From Crotalaria pallida (Eukaryota; Streptophyta; Magnoliopsida; Fabales; Fabaceae), in assembly GCA_037953625.1 (NCBI GenBank), contig CM075650.1:120945706-121009705 (forward strand): a stretch of 64,000 nt of DNA. Direction: 5' to 3'. A program made the position numbers and the translations under genes. The notes under the pieces were generated by a model that searched no databases, was not told the DNA's origin, and worked only from the letters and a program-made list of their open reading frames with translations. Below, piece by piece: positions 21,332 through 33,237 of the stretch; position 1 is the first letter of the stretch, and every line of letters begins with the position of its first letter.

Positions 21332-21696
21332 CTAAATGTGACGACCCAACTTTTATTCCAAAACTTAATATTCATTCTTAGAAAATTCGACCATTTTTTT
21401 TTTTTTTTTTAAAACTAAAAGTCAGTCATCATCCATTATCGAGTCTTTGCGGAAATTATAATTATCATGAAAGAAACTATTCATATTATATTTCATAAAA
21501 AGGAAAGTACATTTCCATTACATTAAAACTATCACCACTAGGTTTAACTTAAGTACTCTAGGTCATTACATTATATTACATATCTTACAACAAAATTTAT
21601 AATAACCTTGAGCAACTGGTTCGGAACTCAAAATATCAAATAGATAAGAGAAACCTGATGAGTAGCACTATCCACACTCCAACATCCCAACTCAAC

Positions 21697-22179
21697 TCAA
21701 TCATCAGTTCCCCACTGACTACCGGTTGAGTTGTCCATGAAATCATCATCAGCCACCGGGTCAGCATCCTCCACCGGATCCTCATCCTCTATCGGATCCT
21801 CCTCCTCCTCCTCCTCTTCATGTGCCGGTTCAGATGGCACATATACCGGAGTCCGAGATCGGGCTCTAGTGGAAGGACGAGAGGGAGCAGGAACCTCCAA
21901 AATAATTCTTTCTTCAGAGGGTGATGGACTTGGTGGGAGGGTGCGTCTCGGAAAACGTCTTGGCGGTGGTGGTGTTCCATGCCGAAACACAAAATTGGGC
22001 GGAATGTGCATAATGTACATCATTGGGATTCTCGTCCTACGCAGACGCATTCGGGACCATGGGTTCGGGTGACGGAAAATAACTTCCACGTCTCCCTCAT
22101 AGATGGCCCGATGATCCTCGAAGTTCCACTCTCCATTAGGGAGCGGCCTCATCTCCACGCAAAACATATTCCTGGCCAT
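21697..22179 (-). CDS. LTR-embedded ORF, 160 residues (5' LTR copy)
   Basis: Copy of the ORF at 14000-14482; the proteins differ at one residue (SPSEE here, SPSKE there). In the 5' LTR it lies about 2 kb downstream of the putative TATA box and ~1 kb before gag-pol, on the same strand, so a genomic-length transcript would carry it as an upstream ORF. Alternatively a short LTR transcript could express it alone. Confidence 0.5.
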   Translation of the reverse strand: MARNMFCVEMRPLPNGEWNFEDHRAIYEGDVEVIFRHPNPWSRMRLRRTRIPMMYIMHIPPNFVFRHGTPPPPRRFPRRTLPPSPSPSEERIILEVPAPSRPSTRARSRTPVYVPSEPAHEEEEEEEDPIEDEDPVEDADPVADDDFMDNSTGSQWGTDD

Positions 22180-24173
22180 GACCTACAACAAGGGATTAGG
22201 AGTGAGTCATAGCTAAACACAATAACTAATGAGCATAACAGAGGCTAGAAATAACAAGCACAAGTTTCCAGATAGCAATAATAAATGCATATGTATATGC
22301 TCAAACTGTCTTTTATAATATTTCATTTAGTTTCGTGATGCATGCCTACTCTCCATTCATGCTACGCGGTTCGGCATCCGAGTATCTCAGGCTCGGGATA
22401 TTCATAATCCTATGGTTCATCAAACCGGAGCGTATTCACAACCCAGGCGTCACGATTTGATTGGGAATTTGGCCATCATAACATTTTCATGTTACGGAAT
22501 CCAAATCATCACAGCATCTTCGTGCTATGGCATCACAGCTATCTCAGGGCTGCGGAATACTTCTACCTATACCAGATTCCACAATCAAAATCGGAGCATC
22601 TCCATGCATGTCAATGTCACATAATTGTTCATTGTCTTTTTCTCTTTTAATTCATATCTTTGAATATCATGCCTCCAATATAGAGACCCAAAATTCATAA
22701 TCCTTCTTGCTTATAACCATCTTTTCATTTTTGCATTAACTGGTGCTTGTGCTTTCCAAAAATTCCATCAGCGGCCCAGCCACTTTGTGATGGTTTTGTA
22801 CAATAGGAATTTAATTACGTTGTCATTAATTTGTGCAACGACCCCATCTAGGACTCCCAAAATATCAACCAAGTGGGTAAAAAAACTTCCACTGGGACGT
22901 GGGAATAAAATCAACCAAATGGGTGTACGCACCTCCATTGGGACATCCTGTCCGAATATGTCAACCACTGAATAAAATTCCAGTAGGACTCATCCAGGAT
23001 AAAATCAACCAATGGGATTAAATCTATAGATATTAAGAGCAGAAATTAAAATTTAAGCATATAGGAGTTTAGACGAGTTAATCTTTAATTACTTCATAAA
23101 GAAGTAAAGATTTTCTGAAAATTATTTTAAATTACTCGAGTAGTTCTTCACATACTCGAGTGTTCATGTAAAATTACTCGAGTCCTTCAAGACATACTCG
23201 AGTGTTCTTCCCATTTTCCAGAATACTCGAGTCTTTCTTCAATTACTCGAGTGTTTTAGCAGCAGCAGCACCAGTTTCTGCACTTTATAATGCCAATTCG
23301 AGTTCAGAGCCTTTCCTTTCCACTTTTATGCCAAACAGTAACTTAGATACATAAAATAAACATGTTAGAACATGTAATCAATATTGAAACAACATCAAAT
23401 GCAATAAATCACAAAATCAACATAAACTTAGCAAATAACCATTTCACATATGATTTTCATTTCCTTTTGTTTTTAACTTCGAAAATTGATCCAGTGAGCA
23501 TCATTAGGTCCATTTAGACATGTTTGGTTTATAAAAACTTGGGTTTATGACCTCTATGTCATATTCCCAATTCAAACTTCACCCCTTGATGAACCATATG
23601 AGGTTCCTACATTTCCAGCTTGAAATAACTCATTCTAGTATTTAGATAACTCCTCCCTTACCTTAGAGAAGCTAATCAACAAGTAAAACGACAGAGAAAT
23701 CGGTTGGATCAAAAATCCAAATTCTGGACTTGGTGAAAAAGAGTTGAACAGACTGACTTTGGCCACAGATTTCACCACGGATTTGGCATGAAAAGAATGA
23801 AACAAGTTAGTTTCAGAAACTAGGATATACTAACTTTAATCAGAAACAAGTTTGACACGAAAAGAATCCATGAATTTACCAAACGATTTCAATGAAGATG
23901 AATACTTGAGACTGAATGTTACTCTGTTTTTCTCAGTTTTGAACCTCCAACTTTGTAGGCCTAGAACCTGATCTTCAGAAGGCTATTTGAAGTGATTTCG
24001 AGTTCTAATTCAAGAATGGAATCAGAACTTCAGTTTGTGTTTAGGTTTCAAGGAAAATGAGTGAGGATTGAGAGAGAACAAAGGGATCAAAGTGAACTCT
24101 GTAAAACAGGGAAATTTCTGGTCAAATTCGGGTTTTGGAACTTCAGAGGTGTTGATGCTTCACCCAAGCATCA

Positions 24174-24181
24174 ATTTATAG
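24174..24181 (-). promoter_or_regulatory. Putative Tekay LTR TATA box
   Basis: CTATAAAT on the minus strand, downstream of six ACTCGAGT sites. Position fits a U3 promoter; transcription start not known. Confidence 0.45.
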
Positions 24182-24528
24182 TCTAAGAGTACTTCAACTC
24201 GAAGTAAGGTTCAGCTCTATGCTTGTCACGTCAAGAAACCGCGTTTTGGTGCGAAATCAATTATAAAACCAACTTATACATTTAGCCAGACTGCTCGATT
24301 TACTCGAGTCTTTTTCTTTCTACTCGAGTATATTTCAAAAACTCAAGAACACTCGAGTCTTTTCTGACATACTCGAGTCTTTTGACTCAAAATTCAAATT
24401 TTCAAACAGATAGTGATTATACTCGAGTACCCTCTACAATACTCGAGTAAAATATCTTAATTTCAGAAAAATCATTATTTTATTCAACACATTTATTTAT
24501 TTTGTTCATAAAAATACAGGACCTTACA

Positions 24529-24656
24529 CCTACTGCGTTCGCACCCCCGTGCGATAACGACTTACTGCGTCCGGGTGTGTTTCTCAATCCCCTGGTCACG
24601 ACCGACTGCGTTCGCACCACCGCGCGATAACGACTTACTGCGTCCGGGTATGTTTC
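24529..24656. repeat. 73-bp tandem repeat array, right part
   Basis: Begins with the second CCTAC target copy and carries on the monomer interrupted at 13635, then one more monomer. The array fades after CGTCCGGGTATGTTTC. Confidence 0.9.
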
Positions 24657-25662
24657 ATTTCATTTCTTTAGCACTTTCCATTACCCAAAATAAATCACCA
24701 CATTACCCATTTCCACTATCCAATGGTCACAATTATATATTATAACTTAATTAGCACAATTCAACATAATATCACAACTCAAATCATTAAACAAAATAAG
24801 CATTATCAACATCACCAAATAACAAAATGAAACATATCAACATCCAATAATTTCCCTAAGTTATAAATTCTAATTTGACAATTATTCTCTATCATATCAA
24901 CCTAAACTACACAAAAATCTTAGTACCCATTATATGCATATTGTAAACTAAACCCCAGAGTAAGGTAATACTCACTATAACCAATCCTTACCTTAAATTA
25001 GCAAAGAGTAAATAGAACCTTAGTGAGCCCTAGCTCAAAATCTTGGAAACTTGAACTTCCTAAGTCTAGCTTGCCAACTCAATAAGGAAATGATGAAATG
25101 ATGATAGACAAGCCTATTTGAGAGAGCACAAGAGGAATGATCCTTGTCTTTGCCTTGGTTTGAGTTGGAAGGCATGAAACAAGGCTCCTACATGACCATG
25201 AGGGCAAGAACCCTAAGGGTCTTAGAACAAAATTCATGAACTAAGGAAAATTGGAATGGAAAGGACAAATAACTCATGGCATGAAGCTAACATACCCAAT
25301 TCAATGGTGGAAATTGAAAAACCAAGGAGAATGGAAGGAGGGAGTAACTCGTGAGAGCCAAGGAGGAAGGGGAATGAACTTCAAACAAAATCCATGGAGC
25401 AAGCTTGATGAGTTTTGGTTGATTTTGGGTTGAGGTGCCCAAGAATCAAATGTGTATGGTGGATTGATGATGGAAATGTGATGGAGATGGAGAGAACTTG
25501 ATGAAGTTGATGGAGTTGCTTTGGAGTTGAAAGGTGGTGGAGTGTTTTTGTTTTTGGTGCTTCAATATTTGCCTTGGGTGCTGAGGAATCGTGTGGCTGT
25601 GGCTCATTGCTTAGCCACCAAGTTCAGATCCGATGCACCAGATCTGATCTGGGGTGCGTCGC

Positions 25663-25895
25663 TCGCCTGGGCGCATGCTAGGCTCGCCTGGGCGGATTCT
25701 GGCACCAGCTGGTGCTGCTGGCGCACCTGGTGCGTGGGGTGGAGGGCCTTGGCGCGCCAAAACGCGATTTCTGGTGCGCTGGTGTGGTGTCGCGCTCGCC
25801 TGGGCGCACGGTTGGCTGGCCTGGGCGGTTTTTCCCCTGGCTTGGTGCACCATGAACAGTGCACCCGCCTGGGCGCATGGCTCATGCGCCTGGGC
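25663..25895. repeat. GC-rich CGCCTGGGCG repeats
   Basis: About six GCCTGGGCG words, several inside the near-palindrome CGCCTGGGCG(C), with GCACCTGGTGC variants between them, in 230 bp of an otherwise AT-rich LTR. Long frames on both strands here follow from the GC content and I do not call them genes. Confidence 0.6.
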
Positions 25896-26260
25896 AAAAA
25901 TCAGGGTTTTCAACCTTCGATTCGCCGTAACGTTTTCGTCAACCGTCGGATCGAGTCCAAATTTTTAAGCAAGCTTCTACACCCCATAAACTTCACATCC
26001 AACGGTGGAATTTATTTTCTTAGCATCCTATAATAAATTGATAATTTTCTCTTTTCGGTCGATTTCTAATATCTAAAACGTCGATTTAACTACCGATTTC
26101 GCTTATTTGACTTTGACCAAAGCCACAACTGCCTTCTATACAACCCCTAGGACTTATAATCACCACTCACTTATCTACCAAAATTCATTAAGTCACTTTT
26201 CCAATTTTTCTAAGGTTTTTAATTAATAATTCCATTTAAATCAAAGTTTAGGATGTTACA

Positions 26261-26305
26261 TTCTCCATCGAAAATTGGTGCATCATTGAATGAAATACCC
26301 TCCAT
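26261..26305 (-). pseudogene. SIRE-like gag, 5' piece
   Basis: The ATG at 26305 opens exactly 15 codons (MEGISFNDAPIFDGE), the usual start of Copia SIRE gag, before the solo LTR. It is in phase with 12577-11375. The TTCTC target copy (26261-26265) is inside it. PBS to ATG distance is ~86 bp. Confidence 0.8.
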
Positions 26306-26391
26306 TTTAAAAACAAAAACAAATATCCCAATATGCCAAACCACACAAGGATCTTTAACTCAAGAGATTAAGCTTGTTACCAGAGCACGAA

Positions 26392-26403
26392 GCTCTAATA
26401 CCA
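26392..26403 (-). other. Primer-binding site of the minus-strand element
   Basis: Minus strand TGGTATTAGAGC, two bases from the LTR end; one mismatch to the initiator-Met type TGGTATCAGAGC. Confidence 0.75.
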
Positions 26404-26405
26404 AT

Positions 26406-27952
26406 TGTTAGAATAATTGGTGGTATTTGGCGTGAATCACCCAAGAGGGGGGGTGAATTGGGTGTTTAAAAACTTTGAAAAACAATCGCAATAAATCGTT
26501 CTTTGAAATAATAACAGAGATTAAACGAGCGGAAGACTTAAAGAACGACTTAAAACATTTTTAAGCGCAGAAATGAATTAATATTACTAGATATATTGAA
26601 ATCATACTATACACGAGATTGATAAAATCAACTCAAAGAAAATGCAATTCTCATGTTAAATAAATTAAAACATGAAAATAATTTTTATCCGCGAAAATAT
26701 GATTAACACAAAATAAACGTGCGGAAAATAAAGAGATAAGGGATATGAAACTTTGCACCAGAGATTTTTATCCTAGTTCGGCAAACAACGCCTACATCCA
26801 GTCCTCAAGCGACCCACTTGAGCTTTTCACTAAGCCAAAACACAACCGCGTCCCCAAGTACATCCAGAGCGCCCCGCAAGCTACTAGGAATCCCACCGTT
26901 CGCCAGGGACCTCAAAAACAAATAGCCTAACTACTAGGAATCCCACCGTTCGTATAGCGCTACCCAATACAAAAAGGGTTATCTCACCCTATGAACGCGA
27001 CACACGTTCAATCCTAAGGGAAAACACTCCTTAATACTTAAGGTCGTCACACCCCTTACAAAGATAATGATTTGCACGAAGAAATGTGTGCAACTAACAA
27101 TAAGCTCTCTAGATAGAGCAGATACTACAATAAAGTCCTATGGCAAGATAATATTCTTTAAGCAAAAGCTAAGCTATAACACGATGATGATGATGAATTT
27201 TTCTTCTCAAAAGAATTTTCAAAAATGAGAGAAGGAGAAGAAGAAGAGATAGATGTAGTGAAGTGATGGTGTCCTTTTTCAAAAAATAGAAGAAGCAGCC
27301 AGGAAATCAAAACGAGATCATCCAGAAAAGGAAACAAATCATTCTGGGAATCAAGTTTGATTTCAGCACGTTTTTCAAAATTTGAATAAAATAATCGATT
27401 ATTTTGGTCAGGTTAATCGATTACTTGCTCTCAGGTTTTTCACAAAAGTTGCAGCATTGAATATAATCGATTAACAGTTTCAAGTAATCAATTACTGTCA
27501 CCTAAATGACCAGTTCAAGGAAGTAATCCATTACAAGAATCTAATTAATCAATTACTTACTCTCTGGTTACAAGTTGCATCAAGTAATCGATTATTCCAG
27601 AAGGGGTAATCGATTACTCCACAATAAAAATTAATTTTCATGAAAAGGTTGTAACCAAAGGTTTTCGCAAAACATTTTTCACAAGGAATTTCCTGGAGCA
27701 GATGTTTAAAAAGGCTTCTTCTAGGTTTTAAGAATAAAAACAGGTTTCATCATCATAACGTTATAACTCAGTGCTTTAGAGAATATTAAATGCCTTACAA
27801 AGATTTCTAAGCCTAAAGACTACATCTTCAATAAGCATAACATCTTTGCAATCTTCAATGTACCTGAACCTGTTAAGAACATATAAAAATGTGTTGTGTC
27901 ATCATCAAAACACCAAGAGGGAAACCATGAGTTTCAACACTCAGTTTCAACA
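26406..27952 (-). repeat. 5' LTR of the minus-strand SIRE-like element
   Basis: Partner of 6137-7698. Eight TAATCGATTA-type sites at 27391-27618. Confidence 0.85.
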
Positions 27953-28354
27953 GTTCGTAGGGTGAGGAACCCTGCTGTGTGATTGAGGCCCCTAGCGAAC
28001 GGAGGTTCCTAGTAGTGTGTGGGGTGCTCTTGGTTGTAATAGGGTGCGGCTCTATTGCTGGTTATAAGAACTCTCAGGCACGTCGCTTGGCGACTGGACT
28101 AGGCCTTTCGACGGGAAGGCTGAACCAGTATAAAATTCACCGGTGCAAGCTTTTCTATCCCTTTCTCTTTTTATTTCCGCTTATTTCAATTTTTACGTTT
28201 CCGCGCTACTCGAATTATTTTATCTATCGTTTTCGCGATCCGTTTCAAACGCTTAATCTCTCCGTCTCAATTTTTTAATTTGTAAAGGTTTTTACAATAC
28301 ATTAATAAAACTCGATTCACCCCCCCTCTCGAGATTTTGAGGCCAAAACCAACA
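27953..28354 (+). repeat. SIRE LTR-A, right part
   Basis: Resumes LTR-A after the nested element (GTTCGTAGGGTGAGG) and ends CCAAAACCAACA. A short frame at 27979-28278, repeated in every LTR copy (34972, 41968, 48966), has a hydrophobic stretch but is simply LTR sequence. Confidence 0.85.
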
Positions 28355-28356
28355 AT

Positions 28357-28368
28357 TGGCATCAGAGC
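28357..28368 (+). other. SIRE unit 1 primer-binding site
   Basis: TGGCATCAGAGC, two bases after the LTR; initiator-Met type with one change. The same sequence is at 35355-35366 and 42351-42362. Confidence 0.8.
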
Positions 28369-28404
28369 TAGTCTCTTGTGTTAAGACTTAACCGTCTCAA
28401 GAGT

Positions 28405-29475
28405 ATGGCTTCAAACTCTCTGTTTGGTGGTGAAGGGAGTTCTATTAACCGTCCTCCCATGTTTGATGGGGTAGGGTACGCGTATTGGAAAGCCCGTATG
28501 AAAATTTTTATTCAAGGCGTCGGATTAAAGGTTTGGGATGCCGTCGTAAATGGTCCCTATGTTCCTACCTATGTGGTTAATGGTAACACCGTCGAAAAGC
28601 CTATGGCTGAGTGGACGGAGGAGGAGGAACGTAGAGTCCAGTACGACCTGAAAGCGAAAAATATTATAACATCTGCTTTGAGCTATGATGATTTTTTCAG
28701 GATATCAACATGCGAGACAGCACAACAAATGTGGGATACGTTGGAAGTCACGCATGAAGGTACGACTGAAGTGAGGAGATCGAGAATCACCACGCTGACT
28801 GGTGAATATGAGTTATTCAGAATGAAAGATGCAGAATCGATTCAAGAGATCCAAAAACGCTTCACAATGATTGTAAATCAGCTGACGACATTGGGGAAGA
28901 AATTCACCAATGAGGATCTCATCAACAAAGTTTTAAGGTGTTTGGGAAGAGAATGGCAACCCAAAGTGACGGCGATTGCTGAATCAAGAAACCTTTCAAC
29001 TATGATGTTGGCAACTCTCTTTGGGAAGTTACAAGAGCACGAAAGTGAATTAAAAAGATTGGCTCAACACGAAGAAGAGAACAAGAAGGTCAAAAGTTTG
29101 GCTTTCAAGGCTGAAGCACCAGCAACAGAAAGTGACTCGGACAAAGAATTGTTAAATGATGAACACATGGGTCTATTGGTAAAAAAGTTAGGGAAATTTC
29201 TGAGAAAGAAAAATTTCAATAGAAGAGACAACAACAAGAGTGGAGGCTCAACCATTACATGTCATGAGTGTGGCAAGCCTGGTCACATCAGAGCAGACTG
29301 CTATCAGCTGAAAAAGAAAGAGAATTCAGAAAAAGGCACCTCAAATTCAAAGAAAGGGAAGCAAGCATATTTGGCATGGCTAGACAATGAAGGAAGTTCG
29401 GATGAGGATTTAGACGAACAAGAGGAGACCGCCAACATATGCTTAATGGCTCACGGAGATGAGGTAACTTCTTAA
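28405..29475 (+). pseudogene. SIRE unit 1 gag
   Basis: ATG at 28405 (MASNSLFGGEGSSINRPPMF), 356 residues. It has the usual Copia gag start (PPMFDGVGYAYWKARM), a capsid-like helical region (QQMWDTLEVTHEGT, ~108-121) and a CCHC knuckle CHECGKPGHIRADC (~286-299). I chose this ATG because it sits at the family's conserved start. The frame ends at TAA 29473-29475, but homology to the normal gag continues in the same frame behind it, so the stop is a mutation (a Glu codon in relatives, from family knowledge) and gag is shortened. The same TAA is in all three units. Confidence 0.85.
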
Positions 29476-30108
29476 CTAAATTTTTCTTATGATGAATTAC
29501 AAGAGGCCTTTGAAGAATTGCATGAGGAATCGATGAGGCTATCCTTATTGGTTTCTATAGAAAAGAAAAATTCAGCTTCTCTTTTAGAAAAGAATAAAAA
29601 CCTTATTAAAGAAAATGAACTTTTGAAAAATCAAAATAAGGAGTTGAATTTGACTTTGAAAAATTCTTCAAACACCTCGAGTAATGACGTTAAATTTAAA
29701 GCTAGTTCTTCTTCTTGTAAATTCTGCAAGGACCTTGTTAAAGAAGTTGAGGATTTGAAAGAAACTCTTGCAAAATTTACGAAAGGTAGAAATACTTTAA
29801 AATTAATGCTACGGAGACAAAAATGTTTCTTTAATAGAGCGGGTTTAGGATATCAACCCGTGAGACATCAAAAGAAATTAAGTACCATTTTTGTCCCTGC
29901 TAGCAATCAATAGAAACCTTTAATTATCTGTCATATTTGTGGTAAAAAGGGCCATGGTGCACATGAATGCATACGCCGGAAAGTGAAGTTCGTTAAACCG
30001 AACAATGAAACTAAAAGGTGGCATGATTTAAACTATGGCTATACTAATGCTCAAGGACCCAAAAAGATATGGGTACCTAAAAAGAAACCTTGAATTCTTT
30101 GCATGTAG
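29476..30108 (+). pseudogene. SIRE unit 1 gag C-terminal region (coiled coil, second CCHC)
   Basis: Same frame as gag. A Lys/Glu/Leu-rich stretch (LLEKNKNLIKENELLKNQNK) is predicted by eye to be a coiled coil, followed by CKFCKDLVKEVEDLKETL, a basic segment and a second knuckle CHICGKKGHGAHEC. It is cut by TAG (29911-29913), TGA (30091-30093) and TAG (30106-30108), all in frame. Identical stops occur in units 2 and 3, so they predate the array. Confidence 0.75.
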
Positions 30109-33100
30109 GTTACTACGGAAGAAAGAAAATCGTGGTGGTACTTGGACAGCGGATGCTCAAAACATAGGACTGGAGATAAATCTAAATTCTCGCATCTCGT
30201 GCCAAAGGACCAAGGACATGTGACTTTCGGAGATAACAATCAAGGAAAGATTCTCGGAGTCGGTAAAATTGGTACACCTCCTAACCCTTGTATTGAAAAT
30301 GTCTTACATGTTGAGGGCCTAAAACACAATCTGCTAAGTATTAGTCAGTTGTGTGATAAGGGCAATAGGGTTATTTTTGATTCTGATAGATGTATTATCG
30401 AGGGTAAAATTGATAATCTTATTAAGCTAATTGCTCGCAGGATAAACAATGTTTATGTTATTGATTTTAACTCAATACCCTCAAATGATGCGAAATGTTT
30501 ATTAAGTAAAGAGGATGAATCGTGGCTATGGCATCGTAGAATATGTCACATCCACATGGCTCATTTAAATAAAATTTCTTCTAAAAACTTAGTAGTTGGT
30601 TTGCCAAAGCAAAATTTTTCTATTTCTGAAAAATGTGATCCTTGTTCTAAATCAAAACTCACAAGGGCATCTTTTCCTTCTAAAAATCTTGTTTCAACTC
30701 AAAGGCCCTTGGAACTTTTACATATGGATCTTTTTGGACCGTGTCAAACGAAAAGCTTTGGTGGCAACTATTATTGTTTAGTTGTTGTGGATGACTATTC
30801 TAGGTATACATGGACGCTTTTTATTACTCATAAAAATGACGCATTTCATGAATTTAAAAAGCTAGCCAAGATTATTCAAAACCAATTGCATTTGAGCATT
30901 GCATCCATTAAAACTGATCATGGTGGAGAATTTGAAAATCATCTTTTTGAAAAATTTTGCGAAAAACATGGAATTAAGCATTATTTTTCAGCTCCAAGAA
31001 CTCCTGATCAAAACGGGGTTGTGGAGAGGAAAAATCGTTCATTAAAAGAGCTTTCAAGAATAATGCTTAATGACATGAATTTTCCTGCATATTTTTGGGC
31101 CGATGCAGTGAGTACAACTTGCTATGTTATGAATCGTGTTTTAATAAGGCCTATTTTAAAGAAAACCCCCTATGAGCTGTACAAGGGGAGAAAACCAAAT
31201 ATTTCCCATTTTCGTGTTTTTGGATGTAAATGTTATGTGCATAATAATGGTAGAGAAAATCTAGGAAGTTTTGAGGCTAGAGCTGATGAGGGCATATTCC
31301 TTGGATATTCTGTTTCGAGCAAAGCATATAGGATTTACAATAAATCTCGTAATACTATTGAAGAATCTATTCATGTATCATTTGACGAATCCGATCCCAG
31401 AAAGTTGGGAAAGGTATCTGTTAATGACATTTCAGGTATTCTTGGAGATTTATTCATTGATGAGGATGAGGAGTCAAATGCTAAAGGAAAGGAACATTCC
31501 GAAAGCAATGAAAAATCAGTTGAATCAGTTGAGGAGAAAAATCAAGAACAATCCATGGAGCTCAACGCTGATTTGCCTAAGGAATGGAGATCATCAAGAT
31601 ACCATCCCATTGATCAAATCATAGGTGACATCACAAAAGGTGTAAGTACTCGCAATTCTATTAGCAATCTATGTAACTACTTCGCATTTGTTTCTCAAGT
31701 GGAGCCAAAGAATATTTCTGAGGCTACGCTTGATGAGCATTGGCTTTTGGCAATGCAAGAGGAATTAAACCAGTTCGAAAGAAATCAGGTGTGTGAACTT
31801 GTTCCTAGGCCTGAGTCTCATCCGATTATTGGAACTAAGTGGATTTATAAAAATAAACTCGATGAGGCTGGTTTAATTGTTCGAAACAAAGCTAGGTTAG
31901 TTGCACAAGGTTACAACCAGGAAGAGGGGATAGATTATGAGGAAACATTTGCCCCTGTTGCTAGGTTGGAAGCCATTAGACTGCTTTTAGCTTTAGCATG
32001 CATTTTAGATTTTAAATTATATCAAATGGACGTAAAGAGTGCCTTTCTTAATGGTTTTATAAATGAAGAAGTTTATGTGTGTCAACCTCCCGGCTTTGAA
32101 AGTTATGAACACCCGGATTATGTTTTTAAATTGAAAAAGGCTTTGTACGGACTCAAACAAGCTCCTAGAGAGTGGTATGACCATCTTAGCAAATTTTTAT
32201 TAGAAAATAATTTTGAAAGAGGGAAGGTTGATAACACACTTTTTATTAAAAAGAAAGGAAAGGACATTCTTTTAGTTCAAATTTATGTAGATGATATTAT
32301 TTTCGGTGCTACTAATGAAACCCTTTGCAAGGATTTTTCGAGTATGATGCAGGAAGAGTTTGAGATGTCTATGATGGGCGAGCTGAACTTTTTCCTGGGA
32401 TTGCAAATAAAACAAGCAAAGGATGGGATTTTCATTAGCCAAACAAAGTACTGCAAGGAACTATTGAAACGATTTGGCATGGATAAGGCCAAGGCAGTAG
32501 CAACACCTATAAGCACATCTTGCTATTTGGACAAAGATGAAGGAGGTAAATCCGTAGAAATCACTAAATATCGAGGTATAATCGGATCCCTTCTCTATTT
32601 AACGGCAAGTAGGCCGGATATAATGTTTAGTGTTTGCCTTTGTGCTCGTTTTCAATCGAATCCAAAAGAAACGCACATGGTTGCTGCCAAACGTATAATG
32701 AAATATCTGTCTGGCACAACTGACATGGGTTTATGGTACCCCAAAGGTTCTTCATGTAATCTTGTTGGGTATTCTGATTCTGACTTTTCTGGGTGCAAAG
32801 TAGATAGAAAAAGCACTAGCGGCACTTGTCATCTTCTTGGCAATTCTTTGGTATCATGGGCTAGCAAGAAACAGTCTAGTGTAGCCCTATCTACAGTTGA
32901 GGATGAATATGTCGCCGCGGGTAGCTGATGTGCGCAAATCTTATGGTTGAAACAGCAACTCCTAGACTTTGGTGTAAGTCTAGATCACATTCCTATAAAA
33001 TGTGATAATACCAGTGCTATTAGTATCACCAAAAACCCAGTGCAACATTCTCGCACTAAGCATATAGAGATTCGACACCATTTTATACGTGATCATATTC

Positions 33101-33237
33101 AAAAGGGTGATTGTATTATTGAGTATGTTGATACTTCGCGGCAGTTAGCTGATATCTTTACGAAACCGCTTCCAAAAGAAAATTTCTTTTTCATTCGTAG
33201 AGAAATTGGTTTAACCTCTGCCTCTCACCTCTTTTGA
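30109..33237 (+). pseudogene. SIRE unit 1 pol: protease, integrase, RT, RNase H
   Basis: Copia order. Protease: LDSGCSKHRTGD (the usual Met after His is Arg). Integrase: WHRRICHIH...CDPCSKSK zinc-binding motif, then D in HMDLFGP, D in KTDHGGEF, E in VVERKNRSL. Reverse transcriptase: MDVKSAFLNG and catalytic YVDDIIFG. RNase H: YSDSDFSG and VEDEYVAA, then TGA (32926-32928), which cuts it before the third acidic residue (KCDNTSA) in the segment 32929-33237. The long frame from 30109 is otherwise open, the best preserved pol of the three. No env-like ORF follows. Confidence 0.9.

Larger units (their letters stand above)
13636..24528 (-). mobile_element. Complete young Tekay chromovirus
   Basis: LTRs are 13636-16830 (3195 bp) and 21337-24528 (3192 bp), with TG...CA ends, a CCTAC duplication, PBS 21320-21331, PPT 16831-16842 and an uninterrupted gag-pol. 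By eye the LTRs differ at only about six substitutions plus the length of a T run and a few bases, so the insertion is recent. It is the innermost insertion of the nest and the only element here with all visible parts needed for mobility. Confidence 0.95.
21337..24528 (-). repeat. Tekay 5' LTR
   Basis: The promoter-bearing LTR of the element. A TATA-like CTATAAAT (minus strand) is at 24174-24181, about 350 bp from the LTR's 5' end. Six ACTCGAGT palindromes lie upstream of it and six downstream at about 23132-23257. The LTR ORF is at 21697-22179. Confidence 0.95.
12583..26260 (-). mobile_element. Gypsy solo LTR inside the gag gene (split by a Tekay element)
   Basis: The ends are TGTAACACC (12583) and GATGTTACA (26260), with exact 5-bp duplications TTCTC. 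Without the nested 10.9-kb element and its extra target copy it is about 2.78 kb, with no internal domain, PBS or PPT, so it is a solo LTR left by LTR-LTR recombination. Minus orientation is inferred from the charged ORF tail near 13024. It contains a 73-bp tandem array and a GC-rich CGCCTGGGCG repeat. The stretches 13094-13329 and 24657-25650 hold nothing else I recognise. Confidence 0.8.
6137..27952 (-). mobile_element. Minus-strand SIRE-like Copia element lacking pol
   Basis: LTRs are at 6137-7698 and 26406-27952 (TGTTRG...CAACA). The PPT lies beside the left LTR and the PBS beside the right, so it reads right to left. The right flank is GTTCG; the left flank is GTTG, consistent with a 5-bp duplication that lost one base. 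Without the nested solo LTR it is about 8.1 kb and holds a gag gene (26305-26261 then 12577-11375) and a decayed ORF2 (9563-8206). No protease, integrase or RT is present, so it is non-autonomous or internally deleted. Confidence 0.85.

Noticed and set aside
25521..26033. 170-codon frame and opposing frames in the GC-rich repeat region
   Set aside because: Trp/Ala/Gly-rich product of CGCCTGGGCG repeats open on both strands, typical of GC-rich non-coding DNA.
27979..28278. About 100-codon frame with a hydrophobic segment, repeated at 34972, 41968 and 48966
   Set aside because: It is part of the LTR, its repetition only reflects LTR copies, and its end differs between copies through a small indel. 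No ATG-based conserved protein could be argued.
29473..30108. Programmed stop-codon readthrough at the SIRE gag-pol boundary
   Set aside because: Four different in-frame stops in ~640 bp, plus one in RNase H, look like decay; readthrough elements use a single stop. They are shared by the units because the units are duplicates.
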